Source of the DNA: Pseudoroseomonas ludipueritiae
Lineage (GTDB): Bacteria; Pseudomonadota; Alphaproteobacteria; Acetobacterales; Acetobacteraceae
Direction of reading: 5' to 3'
Length of the DNA: 57,778 bases
Assembly: GCF_014490445.1 (NCBI RefSeq)
Contig: NZ_JACTUZ010000014.1
Coordinates: forward strand, 1 to 57,778
Shown here: positions 8,325-17,686 of the stretch, in pieces
Layout: every line of letters starts with the position of its first letter
How positions within the stretch are numbered: position 1 is the stretch's first letter
Notes under the pieces: generated by a model
Told to the model about the DNA's origin: nothing
The model's database searches: none
The model's input: the letters and a program-made list of their open reading frames with translations, nothing else
Program-made: the position numbers and the translations under genes

Positions 8325-9704
8325 ATGAGTGCGCGTATCCTGGTGGTGGATGATATCGCCGCCAATCTGCGTCTCCTGGAAGCGAGGCTGAACGCCGAGT
8401 ATTACGAGGTCGCGCTGGCCTCCTCAGGCCCCGAGGCGCTGGTGCGCGCGGCGGAATGGATGCCGGACGTCATCCTGCTCGATGTGATGATGCCCGGCAT
8501 GGATGGCTACGAGGTCTGCCGCCGCCTCAAGGCCAATCCCGACATCGCGCATATTCCCGTTGTCATGATCACCGCGCTGGTGGACCCGGCGGAGCGTGTG
8601 CGGGGGCTGGAGGCAGGGGCGGATGATTTCCTCTCCAAGCCGGTCGATCACCCGACGCTCTTCGCCCGGCTGCGGGCGCTGCTGCGCATGAAGCAGGTGC
8701 TGGATGCCTTCCGCCTGCGTGCCGAGACGGCGCAGGAGCTCGGCTTCACGCCGGAGCCACAGCCTTCCACCAGCCTGGCCGGCGCCGATGCGCTGCTGGT
8801 GACGGAGGATGTGAACGAGGCGGAGCTGCTGTCCTGTGTGCTCTCCGGCGATGGCATCCAGATCCGGCTGGCCTCGGACCCGGGCACGGCTTGGTCCATG
8901 CTGCAGGATGAGCAATACGACCTGGCGCTGTTGAGCCTATCGATGGAGGGCGGTGGCTTGCGCTTTGCCTCCCGCCTGCGCGCCCAGGCCCCGACACGGG
9001 ATCTGCCGGTGCTGCTGATCGGCGATGCGGACCAGAAGAACCTGATCCTGCGCGGCTTCGACCTTGGCGCGAACGACCATGTGCTGCGGCCGGTGGACCC
9101 CAACGAATTACGGGCCCGTGCGCGCAACCAGATCCGCCGCAAGCGCTATCAGGAGCGGCTGCAGGCGGAACTGAACCGCTCGCTGGAAATGGCGATCACG
9201 GATGGCCTCACGGGGCTGCGCAACCGCCGCTACATCACCCGGCACCTGGAAGGGCTGCTAAGGGTCGGGGGCGTGGCGCTGCTGATGCTGGACGTGGACC
9301 GCTTCAAGACAGTCAACGACACCTATGGCCATGCCGCCGGGGATCAGGTGCTACAGGATGTCGCGCTGCGGATGCGGCAGCATCTGCGGGCCGTGGATGT
9401 CGTGGCGCGCTTCGGCGGCGAGGAGTTCGTCGTCGCCTTGGCCGGCGCCGGGCAGGAGGAAGCTGTGCAGGTGGCCGAGCGGCTGCGCGAATCGCTGCTC
9501 GATTCGCCGGTGGCGCTGGAGCAGCACAAGCCGCTGGCCATCACCGCCAGCATTGGCGTGGCCATCAGCCGGCCAGGCGATACCTTGGACGACCTGACCT
9601 CGGCCGCCGATGCCGCGCTCTACCGGGCCAAGGCCAATGGCCGCAACCGGGTGGAACTGGCCGTGCCGGAGGATTGGCGCCGCCGCAGCGCCGGCGTGGC
9701 CTGA
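8325..9704 (+). CDS. pleD: PleD-like response regulator with diguanylate cyclase domain
   Basis: A 459-residue protein with the PleD architecture: receiver (about 1-120), second receiver-like domain (about 153-270) and GGDEF domain (about 285-450). The first receiver has the phospho-acceptor D53 (LLDVMMPGMDG) and conserved K105. The second receiver lacks an Asp acceptor (S204 at that position), as expected for an adaptor domain used in dimerisation. The cyclase has GGEEF at 364-368 and an inhibitory RxxD c-di-GMP site (RAVD, 355-358) just upstream. The ATG at 8325 has GAGGAG 8 bases before it. The predicted role is phosphorylation-controlled synthesis of c-di-GMP. Confidence 0.92.
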   Translation: MSARILVVDDIAANLRLLEARLNAEYYEVALASSGPEALVRAAEWMPDVILLDVMMPGMDGYEVCRRLKANPDIAHIPVVMITALVDPAERVRGLEAGADDFLSKPVDHPTLFARLRALLRMKQVLDAFRLRAETAQELGFTPEPQPSTSLAGADALLVTEDVNEAELLSCVLSGDGIQIRLASDPGTAWSMLQDEQYDLALLSLSMEGGGLRFASRLRAQAPTRDLPVLLIGDADQKNLILRGFDLGANDHVLRPVDPNELRARARNQIRRKRYQERLQAELNRSLEMAITDGLTGLRNRRYITRHLEGLLRVGGVALLMLDVDRFKTVNDTYGHAAGDQVLQDVALRMRQHLRAVDVVARFGGEEFVVALAGAGQEEAVQVAERLRESLLDSPVALEQHKPLAITASIGVAISRPGDTLDDLTSAADAALYRAKANGRNRVELAVPEDWRRRSAGVA

Positions 9705-9722
9705 GGGCAGCATCCGCTCACG

Positions 9723-9755
9723 AAAAAGGGCCCTTCCCGGCAGGGAAGAGCCCTT
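9723..9755 (-). terminator. Rho-independent terminator of rpmG
   Basis: Read on the minus strand, a 13-base-pair stem with one mismatch and a 4-base loop (arms 9726-9738 and 9743-9755) is followed by five T (9727-9723). It lies about 44 bases after the rpmG stop. On the plus strand there is no T-run after the stem, so it serves rpmG, though it may also slow polymerase coming from pleD. Confidence 0.85.
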
Positions 9756-9798
9756 CGAAGCAGCATCGCTGCGCCCGCCAGATGGCGGGCGGCGCTGC

Positions 9799-9966
9799 TT
9801 ACTTGATCTTGCCTTCGCGGTACACGACGTGCTTGCGCGCGACGGGGTCGTACTTCTTGAACTCCAGCTTGTTGGTCGTGGAGCGCGTGTTCTTCTTCGT
9901 CACGTAGAAGTGGCCGGTATCGGCGGTGCTGATGAGCTTGATGAGGATCGTGTTGGACTTGGCCAT
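9799..9966 (-). CDS. rpmG: 50S ribosomal protein L33
   Basis: A 55-residue basic protein starting [18 protein letters not shown] and ending [17 protein letters not shown]. It contains [10 protein letters not shown], the L33 core. This is the cysteine-free (zinc-independent) form, with no CxxC pairs. It stands as a monocistronic unit on the minus strand with a promoter candidate upstream and an intrinsic terminator downstream. Confidence 0.96.
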   Translation of the reverse strand: MAKSNTILIKLISTADTGHFYVTKKNTRSTTNKLEFKKYDPVARKHVVYREGKIK

Positions 9967-10065
9967 GACAATTCTTCCGTGGTCGCCCCAGTGGTCAACC
10001 GGGCGGGGTGCGGGCTGAGCCGGGCGATACGGAGCCGCATTCCCGGGGGTCTGATCAGGGGGCGG

Positions 10066-10093
10066 AACCTAGCGCGCCACCCGCTACAGTCAA
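10066..10093 (-). promoter_or_regulatory. Candidate sigma70 promoter of rpmG
   Basis: On the minus strand TTGACT (10093-10088) and TAGGTT (10071-10066) are 16 bases apart. They lie between the stop of the upstream protease gene (10119) and the rpmG start (9966), giving a leader of about 95 bases. Confidence 0.55.
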
Positions 10094-10118
10094 GCGGATC
10101 CTTGCATTTGGCGCTGAA

Positions 10119-11681
10119 TCAAGGGGAAAGGGCCGTCGCCAGCAGCCTTGGATGGTCGATCAAAGCCTTCGCGACCTCCGAATCCAGTTCCCGCTCCTCG
10201 GCAGGGGGGCAGGTGGCGCGCAGGGCGGCGACCTCGCTGGCCGGCACAGGGGGGCGGGCGGCGCGCAGCCGGGCCAGCACCGCCGCGCGGGGCGCATGGC
10301 CATTGCTGAGCTGTGCCATCTCCATCCGCACCGATTCCAGGCCAAGGCTGGTGCAGATGGTCGGCTGTACGCCCAGGCCCTGCACCGGCCAGCCCTGCGG
10401 CGCCAGCACGCGGGACCAGGAGATCAGCACCTCCGCGCCATTGGAAAGGGGGATGACGATCTGGATCAGACCTTTGCCGAGAGTGGAACTGCCCACCACG
10501 GCGGCACGCCCACGGTCCGACAATGCCGCCGCCACGATCTCGGCCGAGGAGGCGGTGCGGCCATCCACCAGGATCACCAGCGGCCGGGAGTGGGAGAGGT
10601 CAGTGCCGGCCGCCGTCCAGGCGCGCACCGAATCCGGATGCCGCCCCAGGCTGCTGGCAATGGGCCCGCCGGTCAGGAAGGCATCGGCCACCGACATGGC
10701 CTGGGAGAGCACGCCGCCGCGGTTGCCGCGCAGGTCCAGCACCACGCCACGCGGCGGCTGCGGCTCCGCGAAAGCCTCGTTCAGCACCGCGGAGAGGGTC
10801 TCGGTGGTATGAGAAGAAAAGGCGGTGAGGCGCAGCCACAGGATGCCTTCCTGCCGCTCTACCCTCAGCGCCCTGGCCGGTGCCGCGCTGCGCAGAAGGG
10901 TCACCGTGTGGCGCTGGTTGCCCCGGCGCAGCACCAGCGTGACCTCAGTGCCCGCAAGCCCCTCCAGAAGCTCCGCCGCATCGGTGATGTAGCGCGCGGA
11001 GACGGGGTAGCCGTCGATGGAGACCAGCTGGTCGCCCTCCCGCAGCCCGGCCTCGGCGGCAGGACCGTTGGGTACCAGCGAGGCGATGACCACCGTGCCC
11101 CGTCGCCCGGCGGCCAGCCGCAGGCCCAGGGAAGACTGCCCGACCCGCCGTTCACGCGCCTGCAGCGCCTCATCGGCGGTGACATAGCGGCTGTAGGGGT
11201 CGAGGTGGTTGAACAGCTCATCGAAGCCGGCCTGCAGCATCCGCTCGGTGCCGGCACGCTGCAGCAGGGGCGAGGCGGCCCAGGCGGCGCCGTAGAAGCG
11301 TGTCAGAAGCCCGGCCAGCGCCTCGGCGGCAGGCTCCTCGGCGGAGGACTGGCGGGGTCCGGGGCGGCCTGGTGGCGGCGGCACGGGCACGGAAAGCGGC
11401 ACCGGCTGTTCGAGCAGCAGCCGGTCGTCGATGCTCAGCCGCATCCGGCCATTGGAGACCTCCGTTCCCAGGCGGGTGTCCACGGCGCCAAGGCCCCGCA
11501 GCGACCACAGCGCCATGTCGGCGGGCGCGGCGGATTCCAGGTGGCGCTCAATGATGGCGGTGAAGGCCTGCTGCAACGCCGGCAGGACCACGGAGCGCGG
11601 GAAGGGCGCCTCCTGCGCGCGGGCGGGCGCCGCGAGCAGCAGGGCCAGCAGCACCAGGACCAGGCCGGGGCGCCGGAGCAG
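10119..11681 (-). CDS. S41-family carboxyl-terminal processing protease, periplasmic
   Basis: About 520 residues. A strong signal peptide (RRPGLVLVLLALLLAAPARA, then Q) is followed by a PDZ domain (NGPAAEAGLREGDQLVSIDG) and the S41 catalytic domain. The serine is in VDGRTASSAEIVA and the lysine in STLGKGLIQ, with VLDLRGNRGG between PDZ and Ser. CtpA/Prc-type proteases trim or degrade periplasmic proteins from the C-terminus. The start is uncertain. The only ATG in frame (11864) lies about 170 bases inside rnr, and a GTG at 11654 would remove the signal peptide's basic end. A CTG at 11681 gives an ideal signal peptide and is used here. It is the last gene of the pyrB-to-rnr operon. Confidence 0.85.
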   Translation of the reverse strand: MLRRPGLVLVLLALLLAAPARAQEAPFPRSVVLPALQQAFTAIIERHLESAAPADMALWSLRGLGAVDTRLGTEVSNGRMRLSIDDRLLLEQPVPLSVPVPPPPGRPGPRQSSAEEPAAEALAGLLTRFYGAAWAASPLLQRAGTERMLQAGFDELFNHLDPYSRYVTADEALQARERRVGQSSLGLRLAAGRRGTVVIASLVPNGPAAEAGLREGDQLVSIDGYPVSARYITDAAELLEGLAGTEVTLVLRRGNQRHTVTLLRSAAPARALRVERQEGILWLRLTAFSSHTTETLSAVLNEAFAEPQPPRGVVLDLRGNRGGVLSQAMSVADAFLTGGPIASSLGRHPDSVRAWTAAGTDLSHSRPLVILVDGRTASSAEIVAAALSDRGRAAVVGSSTLGKGLIQIVIPLSNGAEVLISWSRVLAPQGWPVQGLGVQPTICTSLGLESVRMEMAQLSNGHAPRAAVLARLRAARPPVPASEVAALRATCPPAEERELDSEVAKALIDHPRLLATALSP

Positions 11682-11695
11682 GAGCGCGGCGCCCG

Positions 11696-13843
11696 CTACC
11701 GCTTCCTCGCGCCGCGTGGCGGCACGCCCTGCAGGATGTGGAAGACCAGCCCGCCCGTCAGGGGCGCCGCTTCGGCCAGACGGACCTCCACGGCCTGTCC
11801 CAGGCTGAAAGCCAGCCGCGTGTGGCGGCCGGAGAGCCGACGCTCGGCCTCCTCGTGAATCCATCGGTCGTCCGGCAGGGATGACAATGGCACGATTCCG
11901 CTCGCGCCATTCTCCTCTACGGTGACGAAGAGGCCAAAGCGTGTCACCCCCGAAATACGCGCGGCGAATATGCTGCCGGTGCGTGTTGCCATGAAGCCAG
12001 TCAGGAAGCGGTCCACCGCATCCCGCTCCGCGGCGGCGGCACGGCGTTCTGTGCGGGTAATGGCCTCTCCGATGGCGGCGAATTCCTCGGCATCGGCAGG
12101 AGGAATGCCCTCCGGCCCCAGCTTCAGGCCAGCGATCAGCGCGCGATGCACCAGCAGATCGGCGTAGCGGCGGATCGGGCTGGTGAAATGCGCGTATCGC
12201 GGCAGCGCCAGTCCGAAATGGCCGATGTTCTCCGGGCTGTATTCGGCCTGGGATTGGCCGCGCAGCACAGCCTCATGGATCAGCCGGGCTTCCGGCATGT
12301 CCTTGGTTTTTTCCAGCAGGTCGGCGAAGTGGCGGGGCCGCAGCTCGCCCGCCGCCGGCAGGTCGAGGTCGAAACTGTCCAGGAACTGCCGCAGCCCTTC
12401 CAGCTTCTCGTCTGAGGGCCGGTCGTGCACACGGTACATGCAGGGCTGGCGGGTCTTCTCCAGCGTCTCGGCCGCGCGGACATTGGCGGCGACCATGAAT
12501 TCCTCGATCAGCCGGTGGGCATCGAGGCGCTGGCGCGGCACCACGTCACGCACCTGGCCATTCTCGTCGAGCAGCACGCGGCGCTCAGGCAGGTCGAGGT
12601 CCAGCGTGCCGCGCTTCTCCCGCGCCGCCAGCAGGGCGGCATAGGCGCCGAAGAGCGGGGCGAGGGTCTCGGTCATCTCGCCGCGCAGATGCGCTTCCTG
12701 CACCTGCTCGTAGGTCAGCCTGGCGGCGGAGCGCATCAGGCCGCGGCCGAAGCGATGCCCGGTCTTGATGCCGGCGGCATCGAAATGCATCTCAACGAAA
12801 AGGCAGCCGCGGTTCTCGCCAGGCTTCAGGCTGCACCAGCCGTTGGAGAGCGCCTCCGGCAGCATCGGCACGACGCGGTCGGGGAAATAGACGCTGTTGC
12901 CGCGCGTGCGCGCATCGTCGTCCAGCGCGCTGCCGCTGCGGACGTAATGCGCCACATCCGCGATGGCGACGATGACGCGCCAGCCGGTGCCTTCCGCCTC
13001 GGCCCAGACGGCGTCGTCGAAGTCCCGTGCATCCTCTCCGTCGATGGTGACGAGGGGGATATCGCGCAGGTCCTCGCGCCCTTGCAGCTCCACCGGGCCG
13101 GCGGCCTCCGCCTCGGCCAGGGCCTCGGGCGAGAAGGCTTCCGGGATGCCGTGCTGGTGGATGCAGATCAAGGAGACAGCGCGTGGCGAATCCATCCGCC
13201 CCAGGCGCTCGACAATGCGGACCGGGCGCAGGCCGGCACCGACATGCGTGATGGGCTCGGCCAGCACCAGCTCGTCGGGCTCGGCGCCGCCATCCTCGCC
13301 GGCCGGCACGGACCATTCCGCCTTCTGGCGCTTGTCCACCGGCACCACGCGGCCATTGCTGAAGATGCCCAGCACGCGGGCGGTGCCGGCGCTGCCCAGG
13401 CGCTTGAAGGTGCGGCCGTCATACTTGCCGCCGCCCATGGAACGCAGCCGCGCCAGCACCCGCTCGCCGGGCGCCAGGGCGGGCTGGCCAGGGCGCTCGG
13501 GCCGCATATAGACCAGCGGCGGACGGCCTTCCCCCTCCCATTCCACGGGGCGGGCGAGGGGGTCGCCATCGGGGTCGGTGCCGAAGACCTCCACCACCGC
13601 GATTTCCGGCAGCTTCTGGCTGTCGCGGGCGCGGCGGCGGCCCGAGCGGACAACCGTGCCTTCCGCCTCCAGCTCCCGCAGCAGGGCACGCAGGGCAGGG
13701 CGCTGGTCCACCGTCAGGCCGAAGTGGCGGACGATGTCGCTCTTGCCAACATCGCCCGGCGCATCACGCAGGAAGCGGCGAAGCTGCTCGCGCGTCGGCA
13801 GTGGCGGCAGGGTGCCGCCACCGTTATCGGAGGGGCCGCTCAG
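11696..13843 (-). CDS. rnr: Ribonuclease R
   Basis: About 715 residues. This is a processive 3'-5' exoribonuclease of the RNB family that degrades structured RNA. Order: N-terminal winged helix (LPTREQLRRFLRD, VGKSDIVRHFGLT), cold-shock OB folds, RNB catalytic domain with the acidic cluster ITIDGEDARDFDDAV-type (VTIDGEDARDFDDAVW), and an S1 domain (GSIFAARISGVTRFGLFV). The first ATG/GTG/TTG in frame is the GTG at 13711, which would cut off the conserved winged helix. In-frame homology extends to a CTG at 13843 whose last two bases overlap the topA stop, a 4-base junction like the other gene pairs of this operon. AGGTGA lies just upstream. Confidence 0.93.
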   Translation of the reverse strand: MSGPSDNGGGTLPPLPTREQLRRFLRDAPGDVGKSDIVRHFGLTVDQRPALRALLRELEAEGTVVRSGRRRARDSQKLPEIAVVEVFGTDPDGDPLARPVEWEGEGRPPLVYMRPERPGQPALAPGERVLARLRSMGGGKYDGRTFKRLGSAGTARVLGIFSNGRVVPVDKRQKAEWSVPAGEDGGAEPDELVLAEPITHVGAGLRPVRIVERLGRMDSPRAVSLICIHQHGIPEAFSPEALAEAEAAGPVELQGREDLRDIPLVTIDGEDARDFDDAVWAEAEGTGWRVIVAIADVAHYVRSGSALDDDARTRGNSVYFPDRVVPMLPEALSNGWCSLKPGENRGCLFVEMHFDAAGIKTGHRFGRGLMRSAARLTYEQVQEAHLRGEMTETLAPLFGAYAALLAAREKRGTLDLDLPERRVLLDENGQVRDVVPRQRLDAHRLIEEFMVAANVRAAETLEKTRQPCMYRVHDRPSDEKLEGLRQFLDSFDLDLPAAGELRPRHFADLLEKTKDMPEARLIHEAVLRGQSQAEYSPENIGHFGLALPRYAHFTSPIRRYADLLVHRALIAGLKLGPEGIPPADAEEFAAIGEAITRTERRAAAAERDAVDRFLTGFMATRTGSIFAARISGVTRFGLFVTVEENGASGIVPLSSLPDDRWIHEEAERRLSGRHTRLAFSLGQAVEVRLAEAAPLTGGLVFHILQGVPPRGARKR

Positions 13844-16524
13844 GCCTTCACCTTTGCGGGCTTTGCGGCAGCCTTTTCGGCCGCCGGCTTCTTGGCCGCA
13901 GCAGGCTTCTTCGCGGCCGCAGCCTTCTTCGGCTTCGGTGCCGCCTCGCTGGCCGTGGCAGCCGCCTTCTTCGCCGGGGCCTTCTTGGTGGCCGCGCCCT
14001 TCTTGCCCTTGGGCGGCAGCTTCTTGCCTTTCTCGGCCAGCAGCGCCACCGCCTGGTCCAGCGTGATCTCTTCCATGGTCATGTCGCGCGGCAGGCTGGC
14101 GACGAAGCCAGCATGCTGCGCGAATGGACCGAAGCGGCCCTTCTTGACCTCCACCGGCTCCCCGTCCTTGGGGTGAGGCCCCAGCCCACGCACCCGCGCG
14201 GCGGCATCCGCCAGCAAAGAGACAGCACGGTTGATGCCGATGGAGAGGACATCATCGTCCTTGTCGATCGACTTGAAGATGCTGCCCATCTTCACATAGG
14301 GCCCGAAGCGGCCGATGGCGGCGGTGATCTCGTCGCCGGTTTCCGGATGCAGGCCAATGACGCGGGGCAGGGAGAGCAGCGCCAGGGCCCGCTCCAGCGT
14401 CAGCGTCTCCGGGTCCATGCCGCGCGCCAGGCTGGTGCGGCGTGGCTTGGTGGGCTTGCCCTTGGCATCTGTGCCGCCCTCGCCGAGCTGCACATAGACG
14501 CCATAGGGGCCGCGCCGGAGCGTGACCTCCTGGCCAGAGACCGGGTCCACGCCCAACACCTTGTGCCCACCGGCGAGGCCGCCGCCTTCGCCCTCCGCCT
14601 CGCCGCCCGGCACCGCCAGCGGGCGGGTGTAGCGGCATTCCGGATAGTTGGAGCAGCCGATGAAGGCGCCATTCCGCCCCAGCCGCAGGCCCAGTCGGCC
14701 GCTATGGCAATTCGGGCATTCACGAGGGTCGCCGCCATCCGCCGGGGTGGGGAAGAAGTGGCGGCCTAGTTCCTCGTCCAGCGCGTCGATGACCTCGGTG
14801 ATGGTGAGGTCCTTGGTGGCGGCGACGGCGGCGTTGAACTCGTCCCAGAAGGCGCGCATCACCGCGCGCCAGTCGGCACGGCCGCCGGAGATGTCGTCGA
14901 GCTGCTCTTCCAGCCCGGCGGTGAAATGCGGGTCCACGTAGCGTTCGAAGAAGGAGACCAGGAAGGTGGTCACCAGCCGCCCACGGTCCTCCGGCATGAA
15001 GCGGCGCTTGTCCAGCTTCACGTAGTCGCGGTCCTGCAGTGTCTGCAGGATGGAGGCGTAGGTGGAGGGGCGGCCGATACCGAGCTCCTCCATCTTCTTC
15101 ACCAGCGAGGCTTCGGAATAGCGCGGCGGCGGCTGGGTGAAGTGCTGGTCGGCCTGGGCGGCGGTCAGCTTGGAGGGGTCATCCTGCCGCATCGGCGGCA
15201 GGGTGCGGCCTTCCTCGTCGTCGCCCACGGCGTCGTCCACGTCCTCTCGGTACAGCTTCAGGAAGCCGTCGAAGGCGATGACGCTGCCGGTGGCGCGGAG
15301 CTTGGTGCCGCCGGAGGCGATGTCCACCGCCGTCTGGTCCAGCTCGGCGGACTGCATCTGGCTGGCCACGGCACGCTTCCAGACCAGCTCGTAAAGCCGG
15401 CGCTGCTCGGGGCTCAGGAAGCGGGCGACCTGTTCCGGCGTGCGGCGCACGTCGGTGGGGCGGACGGCCTCGTGCGCTTCCTGCGCGTTCTTGGCCTTGG
15501 AGGAATATTCGCGCGGCGCGGCCGGGATGTAGTCGGGGCCGAAGGCGTCCTTCACATGGTCGCGGATGGCGAACATCGCCTCCCGCGCCATCTGCACGCC
15601 GTCCGTACGCATGTAGGTGATCAGGCCGACCGTCTCGCCCTGCATGTCCACGCCTTCGTAGAGCTGCTGGGCCAGCCGCATGGTCTGCTGCGCGCCGAAG
15701 CCCAGCTTGCGCGAGGATTCCTGCTGCAGGGTCGAGGTGGTGAAGGGCGGCGGCGGGTTGCGGCGGACGCGCTTCGTTTCGACATTGACGACCGTGAAGC
15801 TGCCGGCTTCCACGGCGGCGCGGGCGCGCATGGCGCTCGCCTCGTCCGGCAGGTCGAACTGGTCGAGCTTTTTGCCCTCCAGATGCGTCAGCCGGGCGGT
15901 GAAGGGCGCGCCATTGACGGTGAGGAACTTGCCCTCGACGGTCCAGTATTCCCGCGCCTTGAAGGCCTCGATCTCGGCCTCACGCTCGCAGATCAGGCGC
16001 AGCGCCACGGACTGCACGCGGCCCGCCGAGCGGCTGCCGGGCAGCTTGCGCCACAGCACCGGGGAGAGCGTGAAGCCCACCAGGTAATCGAGCGCGCGGC
16101 GGGCGAGATAAGCCTCGATCAACGGCGTATCGAGGTCGCGCGGATGCGCCAGCGCGTGCTGCACAGCGCGCTTGGTGATCTCGTTGAAGGTGATGCGGTG
16201 AACCTCGACGCCCTTTAGGGCGCCCTTCTGCCGCAGCATCTCCTGCACATGCCAGGAAATGGCCTCGCCTTCGCGATCGGGGTCGGTGGCCAGGAAGAGG
16301 CGCTTGGCGCCCTTCACGGCCTTGGCGATGGCCGAGACCTGCTTCTCGCCCCGGTCCTCGGAGGACCAGTCCATGGCGAAGTCTTCCTCCGGGCGCACGC
16401 TGCCGTCCTTGGCGGGCAGGTCGCGCACATGGCCGAAGCTGGCCAGGACGGTGAAGTCCTGACCCAGGTACTTGTTGATGGTCTTCGCCTTGGCCGGCGA
16501 TTCGACGACGACGACGTCGGTCAT
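13840..16524 (-). CDS. topA: DNA topoisomerase I
   Basis: An 894-residue type IA topoisomerase that relaxes negative supercoils. The TOPRIM domain starts at once (VVVESPAKAKTI; acidic DPDREGE at 81-87). The catalytic tyrosine is Y304 in LITYMRTDG. One four-cysteine zinc ribbon (CPNC...CSNYPEC) follows near residue 605, then several repeat modules of the GRFGPYV type. The C-terminus is a roughly 60-residue tail of Lys, Ala and Pro, which is common in alphaproteobacterial TopA and likely binds DNA or RNA polymerase. It lies 64 bases after dprA in the same operon. Confidence 0.97.
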   Translation of the reverse strand: MTDVVVVESPAKAKTINKYLGQDFTVLASFGHVRDLPAKDGSVRPEEDFAMDWSSEDRGEKQVSAIAKAVKGAKRLFLATDPDREGEAISWHVQEMLRQKGALKGVEVHRITFNEITKRAVQHALAHPRDLDTPLIEAYLARRALDYLVGFTLSPVLWRKLPGSRSAGRVQSVALRLICEREAEIEAFKAREYWTVEGKFLTVNGAPFTARLTHLEGKKLDQFDLPDEASAMRARAAVEAGSFTVVNVETKRVRRNPPPPFTTSTLQQESSRKLGFGAQQTMRLAQQLYEGVDMQGETVGLITYMRTDGVQMAREAMFAIRDHVKDAFGPDYIPAAPREYSSKAKNAQEAHEAVRPTDVRRTPEQVARFLSPEQRRLYELVWKRAVASQMQSAELDQTAVDIASGGTKLRATGSVIAFDGFLKLYREDVDDAVGDDEEGRTLPPMRQDDPSKLTAAQADQHFTQPPPRYSEASLVKKMEELGIGRPSTYASILQTLQDRDYVKLDKRRFMPEDRGRLVTTFLVSFFERYVDPHFTAGLEEQLDDISGGRADWRAVMRAFWDEFNAAVAATKDLTITEVIDALDEELGRHFFPTPADGGDPRECPNCHSGRLGLRLGRNGAFIGCSNYPECRYTRPLAVPGGEAEGEGGGLAGGHKVLGVDPVSGQEVTLRRGPYGVYVQLGEGGTDAKGKPTKPRRTSLARGMDPETLTLERALALLSLPRVIGLHPETGDEITAAIGRFGPYVKMGSIFKSIDKDDDVLSIGINRAVSLLADAAARVRGLGPHPKDGEPVEVKKGRFGPFAQHAGFVASLPRDMTMEEITLDQAVALLAEKGKKLPPKGKKGAATKKAPAKKAAATASEAAPKPKKAAAAKKPAAAKKPAAEKAAAKPAKVKA

Positions 16525-16588
16525 GGCAGGTGTCGCGTGCTCTCTCTGGCCACGAAGGGGGCGGGCCGGACCCAGGCGGATTCAGTCA

Positions 16589-17686
16589 TCAGGCGCTGCG
16601 GACAACCCGGTTGCCGGGAAGGGTCTCGATACGCCCCTCCAGCTCCAGATCCAGCAGGATGCTTTGCACCGCAGCAACCGAGAGGTGGCAGCGCCGAAGC
16701 AACTCGTCAACTGCGACCGGGCTGTTCCCTATCAAATCAAGGAGTTGGGAAGCCCCTCCTTCCGCCGCCACCGCCGGTTGCGGCGAAGGTGCCTGGGCGC
16801 GGGGGGAAGCGGGGCGGAACAAGGGCATAGGGTGCGGCGCATCCGGCAGGTGCTCCAGCACATCCGCCGCCGTACCGGTCAGGTGGGCGCCCTGGCGAAT
16901 CAGGTCGTTGGAGCCGGCGCAGCGCGGGTCCAGCGGGCTGCCCGGCACGGCGAAGACCTCGCGCCCGGCCTCCAGCGCCAGCCGCGCCGTCATCAAGGTG
17001 CCAGAGCGGTAGGCGGCTTCCACCACCACAACGCCCAGGCTCAGGCCGGCGATGATGCGGTTGCGGCGCGGGAAGTGCCGGGCGATTGGGGCAGTGCCGA
17101 GCGGTGCCTCGGCGACCACCGCGCCGCCCTCCGCCAGTGCCGACTGCAATTCCGCGTGTTCCGGCGGATAGGCGACATCAAGGCCGCCCGGCACCACCCC
17201 GACGCTCCGCCCGCTCCGCAGGGCGCCGGTATGCGCCGCGCCGTCGATGCCGCGTGCCAGGCCGGATGTCACGACGATGCCTTGCTCCGCCAGTGCCTCG
17301 GCCAGTTCCCCGGCCATGCGGCGGCCCAGGGCGGAAGCGTTCCGGGCACCCACGATGGCGACCTGGCGGGCATGCAGGCAGGCGGCATCGCCGACCACCG
17401 CCAGCAGCGGCGGCGCGTCCTCCAGCAGGGCCAGGAGGGGTGGGTAATCCTCCCCGCCCCAGACCAGGAAGCGGCCGCCGAGATCTTCCAGCCGGTCCAG
17501 CTCCCGCTCCGCCTCGGCGGCAGGATAAGGCTTGAAGGGGGAAGCGCGGCGGGCGGCATGGCGCGGCAGTGCCTCCAGCGCCGCGCTGGCGGTGGTGTAC
17601 TGCCCCAACAGCCGGCGCCAGGTGAGGGGGCCGATACCCTCGGTGCGCGTCAGCCGCAGCAGGGCGAGGGTTTCGGCCCGGTTCAC
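16589..17686 (-). CDS. dprA: DNA-processing protein DprA (Smf)
   Basis: A 365-residue protein that loads RecA on incoming single-stranded DNA during transformation. An N-terminal helical (SAM-like) domain, LLRLTRTEGIGPLTWRRLL, is followed by the Rossmann-like core: VAIVGARNASALGRRMA, VTSGLARGIDGAAH, GGLDVAYPPEH and FPRRNRIIAGLS. A C-terminal winged helix (about 300-365, LDLIGNSPVAVDELLR) is present, as in many proteobacterial DprA. The start overlaps the plsY stop by 4 bases. No other competence gene is in the window. Confidence 0.95.
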   Translation of the reverse strand: MNRAETLALLRLTRTEGIGPLTWRRLLGQYTTASAALEALPRHAARRASPFKPYPAAEAERELDRLEDLGGRFLVWGGEDYPPLLALLEDAPPLLAVVGDAACLHARQVAIVGARNASALGRRMAGELAEALAEQGIVVTSGLARGIDGAAHTGALRSGRSVGVVPGGLDVAYPPEHAELQSALAEGGAVVAEAPLGTAPIARHFPRRNRIIAGLSLGVVVVEAAYRSGTLMTARLALEAGREVFAVPGSPLDPRCAGSNDLIRQGAHLTGTAADVLEHLPDAPHPMPLFRPASPRAQAPSPQPAVAAEGGASQLLDLIGNSPVAVDELLRRCHLSVAAVQSILLDLELEGRIETLPGNRVVRSA

